Part shown: piece after piece, positions 7,277 through 15,973 of the stretch | How positions within the stretch are numbered: position 1 is the first letter of the stretch | Layout: every line of letters starts with the position of its first letter | NCBI GenBank assembly: GCA_964404895.1 | Contig: CAYOLV010000003.1 | Span: 310,001 to 374,000 of the forward strand | Direction of reading: 5' to 3' | DNA from: JBGSUZ01 sp964404895 | GTDB lineage: Bacteria > Bacillota > Clostridia > Peptostreptococcales > Acidaminobacteraceae | DNA: 64,000 bases | Position numbers and translations under genes: made by a program | The notes under the pieces: model-generated | The model's database searches: none | What the model was told of the DNA's origin: nothing | Seen by the model: the letters and a program-made list of their open reading frames with translations, nothing else

Positions 7277-9484
7277 TTACTGCTTCCCCCCTAAAAGGCG
7301 TATTCTGGTCTCTAAGGCCGAGTAGCGCATGCCGCCATCCGTATTGTCTATAAATTGTTTGATATATTTTTCCTGCCCTACCAATACCACCAATCGCTTG
7401 GCTCTGGTAATGGCGGTATACAATATATTTCTTGTCATGAGCATGGGCACACACCAAGTCACCGGCATAATGATGACTGGGAATTCGCTACCCTGACTTT
7501 TATGGACAGTGACCGCATAGGCGTGAACCAACTCATCCAGTTGACTGTACTCATAGCGAACGGTTTTATCATCGTCATAAAGAACATGAACTTGTCTCAT
7601 ACGGTCGTCAAGCTCAGAAATATAGCCAATATCTCCGTTAAAGACCCCTTCTCCCTCGCTGCCGTCATAGGTTTTCCATTTGGCAGTGTAATTGTTCTTG
7701 ATTTGCATGACCTTGTCCCCAACTCTGAAAATACGGTCTCCGAAGAGTTTTTCTTTCACTTCTGCCCGCTGGGGATTTAAGGCTTCTTGCAGCACTTGAT
7801 TCAATTTATGAGTTCCAATATTGGAATTTTTAACTGGGCTGAGGACTTGGATGTCTTTAATTGGATCCACACCGTAGTAGTCTGGCAGCCGTTTTAAGCA
7901 TAAATTTCGAATAGCGCGGACAATTTCTTCCTGGGTTTTCCCCTGCAAAAAGAAAAAGTCTTTTTCCTTCTCGTTGAGTCCAGGCATTTCCCCTTGGTTG
8001 ATTTTATGGGCGTTGAGGGCGATGGCACTGAGTTCATTCTGTCTGAAAATCTGATCTAGTCGAGTCACTATAGGCCCATCACTTTGAATCAAATCTCTCA
8101 GCACATTTCCCGGCCCAACCGATGGCAACTGATCAGCATCGCCTACTAATATAAGGCGGGTCTTCGGCATAATGGCGTTGGACAAGTGCATCATCAATAC
8201 CATATCAATCATGGATACCTCATCCACGATGACCACATCCACTTCTAAGGGTTGATGTTCATTTTTATTGAAAGTCAGCACCGATTCTTCCTCGCTGAAA
8301 TTGTATTCCAACAGTCGGTGAATGGTCTTCGCTTCTCTTTGGGTAGCCTCTGTCATACGCTTGGCGGCTCTTCCCGTTGGGGCTGCTAACACCAGTTTCA
8401 AACCTGCTTGCTCAAAAATATGAATTAAGCCATTAATAATGGTGGTTTTTCCCGTTCCCGGCCCCCCCGTAATGACTGCCATAGACTCATGGACAGAGGC
8501 TTCAATGGCTTTTCTCTGCATTGGGGCTAGTTGGATACCTCTGAGTTCTTCTATTTCGTTGATAGCTTCCCCAATATCAAAACAGATGGCAATGGGGTTT
8601 TCCTTCAATTTTTCTGTGACATATTTGGCAACTTTAGCTTCGGCATAATGGAGATACGGCAGGTATGCTACATCATCGCCATCAAAGTGATCCAGAACTA
8701 CCGCCCCAGAAACTGCCATTTCATAAAGTTCTTTTTGAATCAGCTCTTCTTCAACTGCCAAAATTTCCAAGCTGGTTTTTATGAGGAGTTTGACAGGAGA
8801 ATAGACGTGCCCTTTGTTGGAAAGCTGGGCTAAGGCGTACAAAATTCCGCAGGCAATTCTGTAGCCGCTTCTAGGGTCAACACCATTTCTTTTAGCGATG
8901 GCGTCTGCCATTTTAAAGCCAAAGCCCTCTATCAACGAGGCTAATTCATATGGATTTTCAGAGACCACTTGTTTCGCCGTGGGTCCTAATTTTTTATAAA
9001 CTTTCACCGCCTGATTGGTGGTGAGGCCAAACTTCTGCAAAAAGATAATCACATCTCTAGCGCCTACTTGCTCGCTGAATGCTTCTACAATCTCTTCCAG
9101 TTTTTTCTCGCCAATTCCCTGAATTTCCAATAGTCTTCTGGGTGCCATTTGAATGACGTCAAAGGCATCCGTTCCAAAAGCATCTACAATCCGATCTGCC
9201 ATAGCAGGACCAATCCCTTTGATAATTCCAGAAGCTAAGTAGTGCCGGATGTCATTTTCTTCTGTAGGCAAAATCACTTCCCAATGGGTGACTTCAAACT
9301 GTTCCCCATAGGTAGGGTGAGATTTGAACACCCCATGAAACTGGGCGGTCTCACCTTCTTGAAGGTAGGGCATATAACCTTTGATATATATGTACTCGTC
9401 TTCTGACTCTACAACGGCAATGACAAATCCATTTTCGTCGTTCTTGAAGACGATTTCTTCCACTTTTCCACGAATGGTTTCCAT
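7277..9484 (-). CDS. recD2: ATP-dependent RecD2-like DNA helicase
   Basis: A 735-residue superfamily 1B 5'-3' helicase of the RecD2 type, the form not joined to RecBC. An N-terminal OB-like domain and helix-hairpin-helix repeats (GIIKGIGPAMADRIV near residue 86; LLEIQGIGEKKLEEIV near 118) precede the helicase core. Walker A is GGPGTGKTT near residue 340 and Walker B is VVIVDEVSM. The C-terminal motif AVTVHKSQGSEF and TAITRAK complete the set. The family acts in DNA repair. It heads a unit with comFC. Confidence 0.96.
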   Translation of the reverse strand: METIRGKVEEIVFKNDENGFVIAVVESEDEYIYIKGYMPYLQEGETAQFHGVFKSHPTYGEQFEVTHWEVILPTEENDIRHYLASGIIKGIGPAMADRIVDAFGTDAFDVIQMAPRRLLEIQGIGEKKLEEIVEAFSEQVGARDVIIFLQKFGLTTNQAVKVYKKLGPTAKQVVSENPYELASLIEGFGFKMADAIAKRNGVDPRSGYRIACGILYALAQLSNKGHVYSPVKLLIKTSLEILAVEEELIQKELYEMAVSGAVVLDHFDGDDVAYLPYLHYAEAKVAKYVTEKLKENPIAICFDIGEAINEIEELRGIQLAPMQRKAIEASVHESMAVITGGPGTGKTTIINGLIHIFEQAGLKLVLAAPTGRAAKRMTEATQREAKTIHRLLEYNFSEEESVLTFNKNEHQPLEVDVVIVDEVSMIDMVLMMHLSNAIMPKTRLILVGDADQLPSVGPGNVLRDLIQSDGPIVTRLDQIFRQNELSAIALNAHKINQGEMPGLNEKEKDFFFLQGKTQEEIVRAIRNLCLKRLPDYYGVDPIKDIQVLSPVKNSNIGTHKLNQVLQEALNPQRAEVKEKLFGDRIFRVGDKVMQIKNNYTAKWKTYDGSEGEGVFNGDIGYISELDDRMRQVHVLYDDDKTVRYEYSQLDELVHAYAVTVHKSQGSEFPVIIMPVTWCVPMLMTRNILYTAITRAKRLVVLVGQEKYIKQFIDNTDGGMRYSALETRIRLLGGKQ

Positions 9485-9554
9485 TTCCCACCGCCTAGCT
9501 CGTTTAATTGTTTATATTTTGAATAAATTAGTGTGACGTGTACTGTATGTTCCT

Positions 9555-9563
9555 ATTATAGCA
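9555..9563 (-). promoter_or_regulatory. Extended -10 promoter for recD2
   Basis: TGC-TATAAT on the minus strand, about 70 bases before recD2. No good -35 box is seen, so it would rely on the extended -10. Confidence 0.45.
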
Positions 9564-9642
9564 TAAGGTTCTGATGAAATTTCTCCACATTTCTGATATG
9601 ATAGTCATTAGGGTCATCTCATATAGAAGGGAGAGTTACGGA

Positions 9643-10296
9643 ATGAAAAAACTCATCAGTTTAGATGAAGCGGTCAGCTATATCGAAGATGGAATGACCG
9701 TCATGATTGGCGGTTTCTTAGCCTGCGGTACACCTGAGCGCCTCATCGACAAGCTCGTTGAAAAAGGGGTCAAGGATTTAACATTAATTGCCAATGACAC
9801 TTCTTTTGTCGATCGCGGCATCGGAAAACTCATTGTGAGCAAACAATTTAAAAAAGTTATTGTCTCTCACATCGGTACTAACAAAGAAACGGGCAGACAA
9901 ATGACAGAAGGCGAAACAGAGGTCGTTTTAGTCCCACAAGGCACTCTTGCTGAGCAAGTAAGAGCAGCTGGCGTAGGTCTTGGCGGCGTTTTAACACCTA
10001 CTGGTCTTGGTACAATTGTTCAAGAGGGCAAAGAGGTCATTACCATCGATGGCAGAGACTATTTGCTTGAAAAACCTTTAAAAGCTGATATTGCTTTGAT
10101 TTACGGTTCGATCGTAGACAAAAAGGGAAATATTGAGTACAAGGGCACAACAAGAAACTTCAACCCACTTATGGCAATGGCTGCAGATCGTGTTATTGTT
10201 GAAGCGGAAGAAATCGTAGAGGTCGGCGCAATCGATCCTACCAACGTGGTGACACCAGGAATCTTCGTTCATCATATCGTAGGAGGTGCCTTCTAA
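9643..10296 (+). CDS. atoD: CoA transferase subunit A (acetoacetate/butyrate type)
   Basis: The 217-residue alpha subunit of a family I 3-oxoacid CoA transferase. It begins MKKLISLDEAVSYIEDGMTVM and shows the glycine-rich GGFLACGTPERLID segment of the CoA-binding fold, and later EAEEIVEVGAIDP. The ATG at 9643 follows AGAAGGGAG; the longer frame has no site. It overlaps the beta subunit by one base (TAATG). In lysine fermenters this enzyme moves CoA between acetoacetate or butyrate and acetate. Exact substrates cannot be read from sequence. Confidence 0.93.
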   Translation: MKKLISLDEAVSYIEDGMTVMIGGFLACGTPERLIDKLVEKGVKDLTLIANDTSFVDRGIGKLIVSKQFKKVIVSHIGTNKETGRQMTEGETEVVLVPQGTLAEQVRAAGVGLGGVLTPTGLGTIVQEGKEVITIDGRDYLLEKPLKADIALIYGSIVDKKGNIEYKGTTRNFNPLMAMAADRVIVEAEEIVEVGAIDPTNVVTPGIFVHHIVGGAF

Positions 10297-10958
10297 TGAC
10301 TGTTCAAATGGATGCAAAAGAGATCATCGCTCGTCGTGTAGCTCAAGAGCTTAAAGACGGCGACTTAGTTAATTTAGGGATTGGTTTGCCAACTATGGTT
10401 GCCAACTACATTCCTGAAGGCGTAGACATTATGTTCCAATCTGAAAATGGTCTAATCGGCCTAGGTCCGGTTCCTACAGAAGATCAAATTGACATGCACC
10501 TTACAAATGCTGGTGGTCAGCCTGTGACCATTCTTCCAGGCGGCTGTTTCTTTGATTCGTCTGTGTCTTTCGGCATTATTCGTGGTGGTCACGTCAATGC
10601 TACCGTACTTGGCGCATTAGAGGTAGATCAGCACGGAAACCTTGCTAACTGGATGGTTCCAGGCAAAATGGTTCCAGGAATGGGCGGCGCGATGGATCTT
10701 GTCACTGGTGCCAAAAAAGTAATTATTTCTATGCAGCACACGGCAAAGGGCGAAAAGAAAATCATGAAACAGTGCACCTTGCCTCTCACAGCGGCTGGTC
10801 AAGTAAACTTGATCATTACGGAAATGGCTGTTATGGAAGTTACACCAGAAGGTCTTAAAGTTCTTGAGTTTGGCCCTGGGGTCACTAAAGAATCTTTGAT
10901 TGAAAATACAGATGCAGAGTTGATCTTTGCCGCTGACGTGAAAGAAATGCGTTTATAG
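10296..10958 (+). CDS. atoA: CoA transferase subunit B (acetoacetate/butyrate type)
   Basis: The 220-residue beta subunit partnering the preceding gene. It contains FQSENGLIGLGP, where the glutamate of the SENG motif is the catalytic residue that forms the CoA thioester. It also has PGGCFFDSSVSFGIIRGGHV and GGAMDLVTGAKKVII. AGGAGGTG upstream lies within the end of atoD, showing translational coupling. With kce and kal elsewhere in the window it supports a lysine-to-butyrate/acetate route. Confidence 0.95.
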   Translation: MTVQMDAKEIIARRVAQELKDGDLVNLGIGLPTMVANYIPEGVDIMFQSENGLIGLGPVPTEDQIDMHLTNAGGQPVTILPGGCFFDSSVSFGIIRGGHVNATVLGALEVDQHGNLANWMVPGKMVPGMGGAMDLVTGAKKVIISMQHTAKGEKKIMKQCTLPLTAAGQVNLIITEMAVMEVTPEGLKVLEFGPGVTKESLIENTDAELIFAADVKEMRL

Positions 10959-11009
10959 TTTCTTCTCCACATCCAATCTATCATTTTAAACAATTTAAAC
11001 AACAAAAAA

Positions 11010-11070
11010 GGGAGATATTTTAACCAATCGATGCTACAATCGCTTTGATTAAAATATTTCCCTATTTTTT
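11010..11070 (+). terminator. Bidirectional terminator between atoA and the GntR gene
   Basis: A long stem pairs GGGAGATATTTTAA with TTAAAATATTTCCC, one G-T wobble, followed by a T-run on the plus strand and preceded by an A-run that serves the convergent gene. Confidence 0.75.
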
Positions 11071-11103
11071 ATACTTAGCTCTGTTCCATGATGAAATGTA
11101 CAA

Positions 11104-11787
11104 TTAGTCCAACTTTTTTAATAAACACTGACAAATTTGATCTCTTCTCTCACGATTGGCATTTTGAATTTTTTCCATATCCTTAGTTGCCAAGGCATTG
11201 ACCAGTTCGTGGGAGACATAGACGATTTTTTTATAATCTTCTCTTTCATTATCTATCTGTTTTCTAAAACGGTCATAGCTCTTATCTAAATTTTTAAGCA
11301 TGCCAAAAATCATTCTGTTTTCTCCAAGTCCCATAAGATAGTCTTGGAATTCCATATAACAATTGGCCACACCCTCCATGCTTTTTTGATCCATCAACAT
11401 TTCTGCTTTGAATAAGTAATTGCGCAGCATGTCAATCTCGGCGTCGTTGATTTTTTCAACTACACTTGGCATAACAATAGTTTCCAGTGCTTCTCGCGCT
11501 TTGTACAAACTGATGACTTCTTGCTCATCCATACATCTGACCACTGAGCCTACATTGGGAACATGTTCAATTAAACCCTCGTCCTCAAGTCGCTTCAAGG
11601 CTTCTCTCACAGGAGTTCTGCTAATATTCATTTGATCAGCAAATCGTTTTTCTACAATTCGGCTGCCTGTTTGAATACGTCCCTCAACGATTGCTTTTTT
11701 CAGACCTTTGTAAACGACGTCTCGCAGACAAGTGGACTCTAGGGAAAAATCCACATAAGGCTCAAATAATTTCTTATAGTTATCCAC
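11104..11787 (-). CDS. GntR family transcriptional regulator (FadR/FCD type)
   Basis: A 227-residue regulator. The N-terminal winged helix has the GntR pattern GRIQTGSRIVEKRFADQ then ISRTPVREALKRLEDEGLI (about residues 35-75). The C-terminal helical domain is of the FCD type, which binds small organic acids. The GTG at 11787 is chosen because CGGAGGTG lies just upstream; the TTG at 11802 would put that site inside the gene. It is convergent with atoDA, so control of that operon is possible but not shown. Confidence 0.9.
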   Translation of the reverse strand: MDNYKKLFEPYVDFSLESTCLRDVVYKGLKKAIVEGRIQTGSRIVEKRFADQMNISRTPVREALKRLEDEGLIEHVPNVGSVVRCMDEQEVISLYKAREALETIVMPSVVEKINDAEIDMLRNYLFKAEMLMDQKSMEGVANCYMEFQDYLMGLGENRMIFGMLKNLDKSYDRFRKQIDNEREDYKKIVYVSHELVNALATKDMEKIQNANRERRDQICQCLLKKLD

Positions 11788-11908
11788 TAAACACCTCCGC
11801 AAACATGGGTAAATTTATTGTGAATAATTTGTCCCACATATATACGACCACTATAACTTTTAATAGGTAAGATATCATAGTACATTAAATTCATATGTAA
11901 AATTATTC

Positions 11909-12601
11909 TTACTTTTTTAGTTTAATTTGGGTATTCCATTTGAGTTCGATACCTTCTGGCACAACAAATATATACTTTGTAACTGCCAAGTGTCTAATTT
12001 TTTCTACGTTAAAGCTGGTCACGCCTCCTCGCAGTTCGCAAAATGCAATCATCAAGTATTTGCCGCTTACCTTCATGAGCCCATAAGGGTGAACCACTTG
12101 TTCCGTCAGGCCTAAAGAGTCAGCGTCATATTCAATATATAGGCTGCGTTGATCTTTCAGCGCCCCTTGAATTTTGTCCAGCTTGATGCGCTCAAAACCG
12201 CCGCTAAAACCTAATCCGTCTTGATTGCTTAAGTAAGCTCTGTTTTTAACCGCTGCTAAAACACGTTGATTTTGGATGACTTTATCGATGGCTTGTATGG
12301 CTTCTTTTGTATGGGTAAATCCTTGGTTTTCTTTTAAGTACAGCTTCGTTTGAACCAAAGCCTCAATTTCGCATTGACTAAACGCTGTATAGATGTCTAA
12401 AACGCTTTTCTCCAAATAGTAGCCGCCATACCTGCCTTTTTTTGTTTCCACAAAGATATGCATTTGATCCATGTCTTGCTTATACTTTTGGATGGTTTTA
12501 ATGCTTACCCCCAGTCGGTAGGCAAGTTCTTGACCACTGACACATTCTTCATTCTGCAAAATTCTAATCATTTTTATGATATTTTCAACTGTACTTGCCA
12601 A
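11909..12601 (-). CDS. WYL-domain transcriptional regulator with N-terminal HTH
   Basis: About 230 residues. The N-terminal helix-turn-helix (VSGQELAYRLGVSIKTIQKYKQDM) is of the DeoR/HTH_11 kind, followed by a linker and a WYL-like ligand domain (SLYIEYDADSLGLTEQVVHPYGLM ending KYLMIAFCELR, here split for length). Such proteins often bind nucleotides or nucleic acid and act as regulators. The TTG at 12601 is preferred since AAAGGAG lies eight bases upstream; the frame continues to a TTG at 12664 with no site. Target unknown. Confidence 0.8.
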   Translation of the reverse strand: MASTVENIIKMIRILQNEECVSGQELAYRLGVSIKTIQKYKQDMDQMHIFVETKKGRYGGYYLEKSVLDIYTAFSQCEIEALVQTKLYLKENQGFTHTKEAIQAIDKVIQNQRVLAAVKNRAYLSNQDGLGFSGGFERIKLDKIQGALKDQRSLYIEYDADSLGLTEQVVHPYGLMKVSGKYLMIAFCELRGGVTSFNVEKIRHLAVTKYIFVVPEGIELKWNTQIKLKK

Positions 12602-12748
12602 TGGTTCTGCTCCTTTCCAAACTGTTATATCTTCATTGTAATACAAACTACTAAAAAAAGCCAATTAGAACAAGGTATAGGAGAAACACCTCACTGCCAC
12701 TTAGCCTCTCGCTTCCTCTTAGATTCGCCTCGCAATTGAGGTAAATAA

Positions 12749-12772
12749 AAGCAGCCCCCGAAGGGGCTGCAA
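12749..12772 (-). terminator. Terminator of the secreted stalk-domain gene
   Basis: GCAGCCCC and GGGGCTGC form a tight stem with a CGAA-type loop, with a T-run following on the minus strand. It also faces the WYL gene side with A-rich flanks. Confidence 0.75.
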
Positions 12773-12787
12773 AAAGTGGAGGTCAGA

Positions 12788-13654
12788 TTATTGACCGGTT
12801 ATTGGTGTAACTGGTGTTGGTACAATTAATACATTGGAAATATCCAAGTCATCAATTGTCAATACTTTAAGTTCGTTGTCCCATTTATATTCCACTTTGA
12901 GCAACTTATTCAAGTCATTCAATGGGAAGTAAATGTTTTCTTGAATGGTAATCGGTTTTGTGGTTGCTTTTATAGGCATTCCATCGATTTCAATCAAATT
13001 CTGAAGTAAGAAAATCTCTACTAGGCTGCCTTCCATCTTGCTTACAAATTTCTTCTGGGTGCTTTCATACTTAAGCGTCACACCAAAGCTCTTTAATAAT
13101 GTGGATTGTGACATGTAGGCTACACCATCTTTTACAGCAATCGGCAAATCACTTTTGAATAGTGGGTTGTCGGTAATAATCTTGTCTGCTGTAACCATTT
13201 GAAGGGTTGGGTTACTCTTCTTGATAATGGCCTCTATTCTATCAATGTAGCTTTCTTGCTTGTCGGTAACTTTGTCTAAGTTGACATCGTACTTATTCAA
13301 AAGTACTAAGAGCGCTTTCATTTCAAGCTTGTATTTCTCAATTTGCTTGTTGAATACAGTAATCTGATTTTCTAAATTCTTCTTATCTTTGCCTTTGGCT
13401 TTTTCAAGTCGCTTCTCAGCAACTTCCAATTGCTTTTTAACAGCTTCCAGTTTGTTTTGTAAAGCTTTATAAGCTTGGATGCCCTCCGTTGATCCTATTC
13501 CATTTCCAGGTAAAGTGACGGCAGACCCCGAAGTTGTAGTGACTAAGTTTAATGTGTTAGTTGGGTTCTCGTTATGTTTTTGTGCATATCCTGTTACGCT
13601 CATACCACATACAAGAATACCTGCCATTGCCAGTGAAATAAATTGACGTTTCAT
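12788..13654 (-). CDS. Secreted stalk-domain (copper amine oxidase N-terminal-like) protein
   Basis: A 288-residue exported protein. The signal peptide MKRQFISLAMAGILVCGMSV ends near AYA-type cleavage at residue 24. Residues 60-115 form a lysine/glutamate-rich coiled coil (NKLEAVKKQLEVAEKRLEKA). The C-terminal part (about 155-275) is a copper amine oxidase N-terminal-like 'stalk' domain, a common cell-surface module of Firmicutes with no catalytic residues. It lies beside sigI-rsgI and has the same CCCC-N20-CGAA promoter, so it is a likely member of the SigI regulon. A cell-wall or matrix-sensing role is inferred only. Confidence 0.8.
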   Translation of the reverse strand: MKRQFISLAMAGILVCGMSVTGYAQKHNENPTNTLNLVTTTSGSAVTLPGNGIGSTEGIQAYKALQNKLEAVKKQLEVAEKRLEKAKGKDKKNLENQITVFNKQIEKYKLEMKALLVLLNKYDVNLDKVTDKQESYIDRIEAIIKKSNPTLQMVTADKIITDNPLFKSDLPIAVKDGVAYMSQSTLLKSFGVTLKYESTQKKFVSKMEGSLVEIFLLQNLIEIDGMPIKATTKPITIQENIYFPLNDLNKLLKVEYKWDNELKVLTIDDLDISNVLIVPTPVTPITGQ

Positions 13655-13722
13655 AATAAAATCCTCCTTTTTCCTAGTTCAGTTGAGACAATTGATAATG
13701 TGTCTTGCCTCTTAACTAAGTA

Positions 13723-13751
13723 TTCGGGAGGATTTATACCCTTTTCGGGGG
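13723..13751 (-). promoter_or_regulatory. SigI-type promoter of the stalk-domain gene
   Basis: On the minus strand ACCCCC precedes CGAATA with 20 bases between the last CCCC and CGAA. The same elements and spacing occur before sigI (15754-15781). This matches the form I recall for SigI promoters (CCC-rich -35, CGAA -10). It lies about 70 bases before the ATG. Confidence 0.65.
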
Positions 13752-13798
13752 TTGACCTACTATTGTAATCTCTTTGTAATATTACAGGGTTTAAAAAA

Positions 13799-14992
13799 TT
13801 ACTTCTTCTCCAGTTTGATTTTTTCCTGAGTTAATCGTTCAATGCGTTTAATAATCTTTTTGATCTTATTTTCCTTTTGTTTATCTTTTCCATCTTCTTC
13901 CTGTAAGGTTTCCAATAAAACGGTCAGTTCTGCAATTTCTTTATCTATTTTTTGGATGCGCCCCTCTAGTCCTTCTTCTTTGGGTTTATCCTTAACCTCT
14001 TGTTTCGGGGACGTTTCCAATGTTGGAGTCGTTTCGATTACTTTTTCAATCGGTTTTTCTGTTTTTCTTTGTATTTCTCGTTTTTGTTGTTTTTTAGGTT
14101 TTTCTGTATTTTCGGGTTTTAGTGGCTTTTCCGTATTTTCAGGTTTTTCTTTAAACTGATTATCTTTAATCTGCCTATCCTTCTCATCTTTAAGCTGTTT
14201 GGCCTTTTCTTCTTTAATTTTCTTCCCAAGGGCTTTGATTTCAGCTTTGATCTGGTTTTTATCTTTCTTCACTTTGTCTTTAACATCAGAACTCTTTTCA
14301 ATTTTTCGCCCTGCAATCTCAGCTTCTATAGGCGATAATGTATCTGCCTGACCTTTCTGCTCTTTTGCAATTTCTTCCGACACTGGTGCAACTGCCACCG
14401 TGGCGACTTGAACAGTTTTATGAAGGGTTTCCGAGGTTCTAACCACGCTGCTGACCATTTCTTTTTCTAAGTTTGGGTCTGTAAAACCTAATAAAACCCC
14501 ACTGACGCCTTCTTCTTTCTCTTTAATAAAGCCTTGTTGATCCATCACCTTAAGGGTTTTTTCCAACCCTTCCGCTAGGGTGTTTCCGTATACCGATATC
14601 TGGTTTAACACCTTCGCCCCATCTTCATTAAAACTTTCCACCCCTATAACCCGGTGATAAACATTATAACTGAGTCCCAGAGAGGGATTCACATCCATAT
14701 AGACATGCCCCGTTGGGTACGCCCATGAGCCAACTCCCGCAACTGCAATCATACAAATGCTGAATACAGCTTGCAAGATAGGTCTTTTTAGAGAAATACC
14801 CTTTCCTCTTAAATTAAAATCCTTCCATCTCTCTTTTAAAAGATTGTCTTCATTAATAGTAAAGGTAATTTCATCCCCTACAAAATGGGTTCCCATTTTC
14901 ACGGCAGTCTTTATAAATTGTCCATCTGGGGTTAGTACGACTGCACATTCATTTTCAAGAGATAGGATCATGCCTGAAATCTTTTTTTTCAT
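13799..14992 (-). CDS. rsgI: RsgI-type membrane anti-sigma factor
   Basis: About 397 residues, partner of SigI. The N-terminal 55 residues match the RsgI sigma-binding domain (ISGMILSLENECAVVLTPDG). One transmembrane segment follows near residues 70-92 (AVFSICMIAVAGVGSWAY), then the periplasmic-type RsgI motif DVNPSLGLSYNVYHRVIGVE. The rest is outside the cell: a small folded part, then about 180 residues dominated by Lys and Glu, low-complexity and coiled-coil. There is no carbohydrate-binding domain as in cellulolytic clostridia. The ATG at 14992 follows AGGCGGTG; a GTG at 15001 overlaps the sigI stop. Confidence 0.9.
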   Translation of the reverse strand: MKKKISGMILSLENECAVVLTPDGQFIKTAVKMGTHFVGDEITFTINEDNLLKERWKDFNLRGKGISLKRPILQAVFSICMIAVAGVGSWAYPTGHVYMDVNPSLGLSYNVYHRVIGVESFNEDGAKVLNQISVYGNTLAEGLEKTLKVMDQQGFIKEKEEGVSGVLLGFTDPNLEKEMVSSVVRTSETLHKTVQVATVAVAPVSEEIAKEQKGQADTLSPIEAEIAGRKIEKSSDVKDKVKKDKNQIKAEIKALGKKIKEEKAKQLKDEKDRQIKDNQFKEKPENTEKPLKPENTEKPKKQQKREIQRKTEKPIEKVIETTPTLETSPKQEVKDKPKEEGLEGRIQKIDKEIAELTVLLETLQEEDGKDKQKENKIKKIIKRIERLTQEKIKLEKK

Positions 14993-15705
14993 CGTACTCA
15001 CCGCCTTTCTAAATAAGATTTAATCAACTCAAGGTCGCTGTCCATTAAAACCACCAACGCAATAATGTAGGGACGCCCTCTTTCCATACGTTTTCGATCT
15101 GTTTCACAATGTTTTAAAATTTCTGTCACGGGCAGTTTTCTATCTTTATAAAGTGCTGCTAGTAAGGTCGGTTGCCCCGTCAGCCACTTAGCAATATTTT
15201 TGTATTCTCCTCTGAGTCGTTCTTGTTTAGGCGACGACTCTGCTAGTTCTGCAAAACTCAGGTTAAAATGCTTCAACCGTTCATTATATAAAGCAATTTC
15301 CATTTGCAAATCCGTTCGTTTCACTTCATTTTCAAAGATTGCCATAGAAGCTTGGGTTTCATAGGGTCTATTGGTGTCCTCTTCATCTGAATAAGGTTCA
15401 TCTAAGGAACGAGTCCCAAGGGGCATCTGTCGGAGTTGTTTGCGATATTCGTCCACCATCCGTCGTGTGATGATTAATTTGGCAAAGGAAAGAAACTTGC
15501 CCTTATCCACATCATATTTGGAAATCGCTTCGGCAAACGCCAACATAGCCACCGTCATTTCGTCTTCTAAACGAGTGCCGCTGGCTTTTTGATGATCCAT
15601 CATACATTTCCGTATAAAGCCCTCATGTGCGGCAATCAACTTATTTGTCAACTCCGAATCACTCTGGGCTTTTAGGATTTTACTCTCTAGGCTTGAAAAA
15701 ATCAT
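14992..15705 (-). CDS. sigI: RNA polymerase sigma factor SigI
   Basis: A SigI-type sigma factor of 235 residues (coding region ends at 14998; the last bases abut rsgI). Region 2 is visible in DEMTVAMLAFAEAISKYDVDKGKFLSFAKL, given here as family context, with RRMVDEYRKQLRQMP following. The C-terminal region carries a helical DNA-binding part (LPVTEILKHCETDRKRMERGRPYI). In other Firmicutes SigI responds to heat or extracellular polysaccharide through RsgI. It starts at an ATG after AGGAGAAGG and has a SigI-type promoter of its own, which suggests autoregulation. Confidence 0.93.
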
Positions 15706-15753
15706 TTGCCTTCTCCTAAATTTGGTATTCCCATTTTGGATTCTACTATACTA

Positions 15754-15783
15754 TTCGAATCTTTACCCTTAAATAGTGGGGTC
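15754..15783 (-). promoter_or_regulatory. SigI-type promoter of sigI-rsgI
   Basis: On the minus strand GACCCC, 20 bases, then CGAATAG, about 50 bases before the sigI ATG. It has the same elements and spacing as the site before the neighbouring secreted-protein gene. Confidence 0.65.
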
Positions 15784-15800
15784 AGACTAGAAATATCTAA

Positions 15801-15834
15801 ACAAGGTCGACCGGAGGTCAACCTTGTCGCTTTC
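15801..15834. repeat. Interspersed hairpin repeat, degenerate copy
   Basis: ACAAGGTCGACC and GGTCAACCTTGT form an almost perfect palindrome, followed by GTCGCTTTC. It shares AACCTTGTCGCTTTC with the copy 45 bases to the right, but lacks the closing GCGAC. Confidence 0.7.
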
Positions 15835-15846
15835 ACATGTAGTTCA

Positions 15847-15887
15847 AAACTCGGTTGACCTCCGGCCAACCTTGTCGCTTTCGCGAC
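15847..15887. repeat. Interspersed hairpin repeat, complete copy
   Basis: AAACTCGGTTGACC opens a hairpin with GGCCAACC, and is followed by CTTGTCGCTTTCGCGAC, whose GTCGC and GCGAC form a second short stem. A near copy lies at 48847-48889, in another intergenic space 33 kb away. Confidence 0.75.
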
Positions 15888-15889
15888 TT

Positions 15890-15954
15890 GAAATAGAATA
15901 CAAAAGGACGCTGGAGTGAATAAATTCCCTCCAGCGTCCTTTGCATTCTATTTC
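15890..15954 (-). terminator. Long hairpin terminator of metK
   Basis: Arms of 27 and 26 bases pair with one mismatch and one bulge (GAAATAGAAT at the base, GGACGCTGGAG at the top) around a 12-base loop. On the minus strand the GC-rich core is followed by CCTTTTGT. It is unusually long for a simple terminator. Confidence 0.65.
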
Positions 15955-15973
15955 GTTTTGATTTTTTCGAATG

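Noticed and set aside
11788..11908. Imperfect palindrome around GTCGTATATATGTGGGAC before the GntR gene as an operator
   Set aside because: Only about two thirds of positions are symmetric and AT-rich sequence makes this easy by chance.
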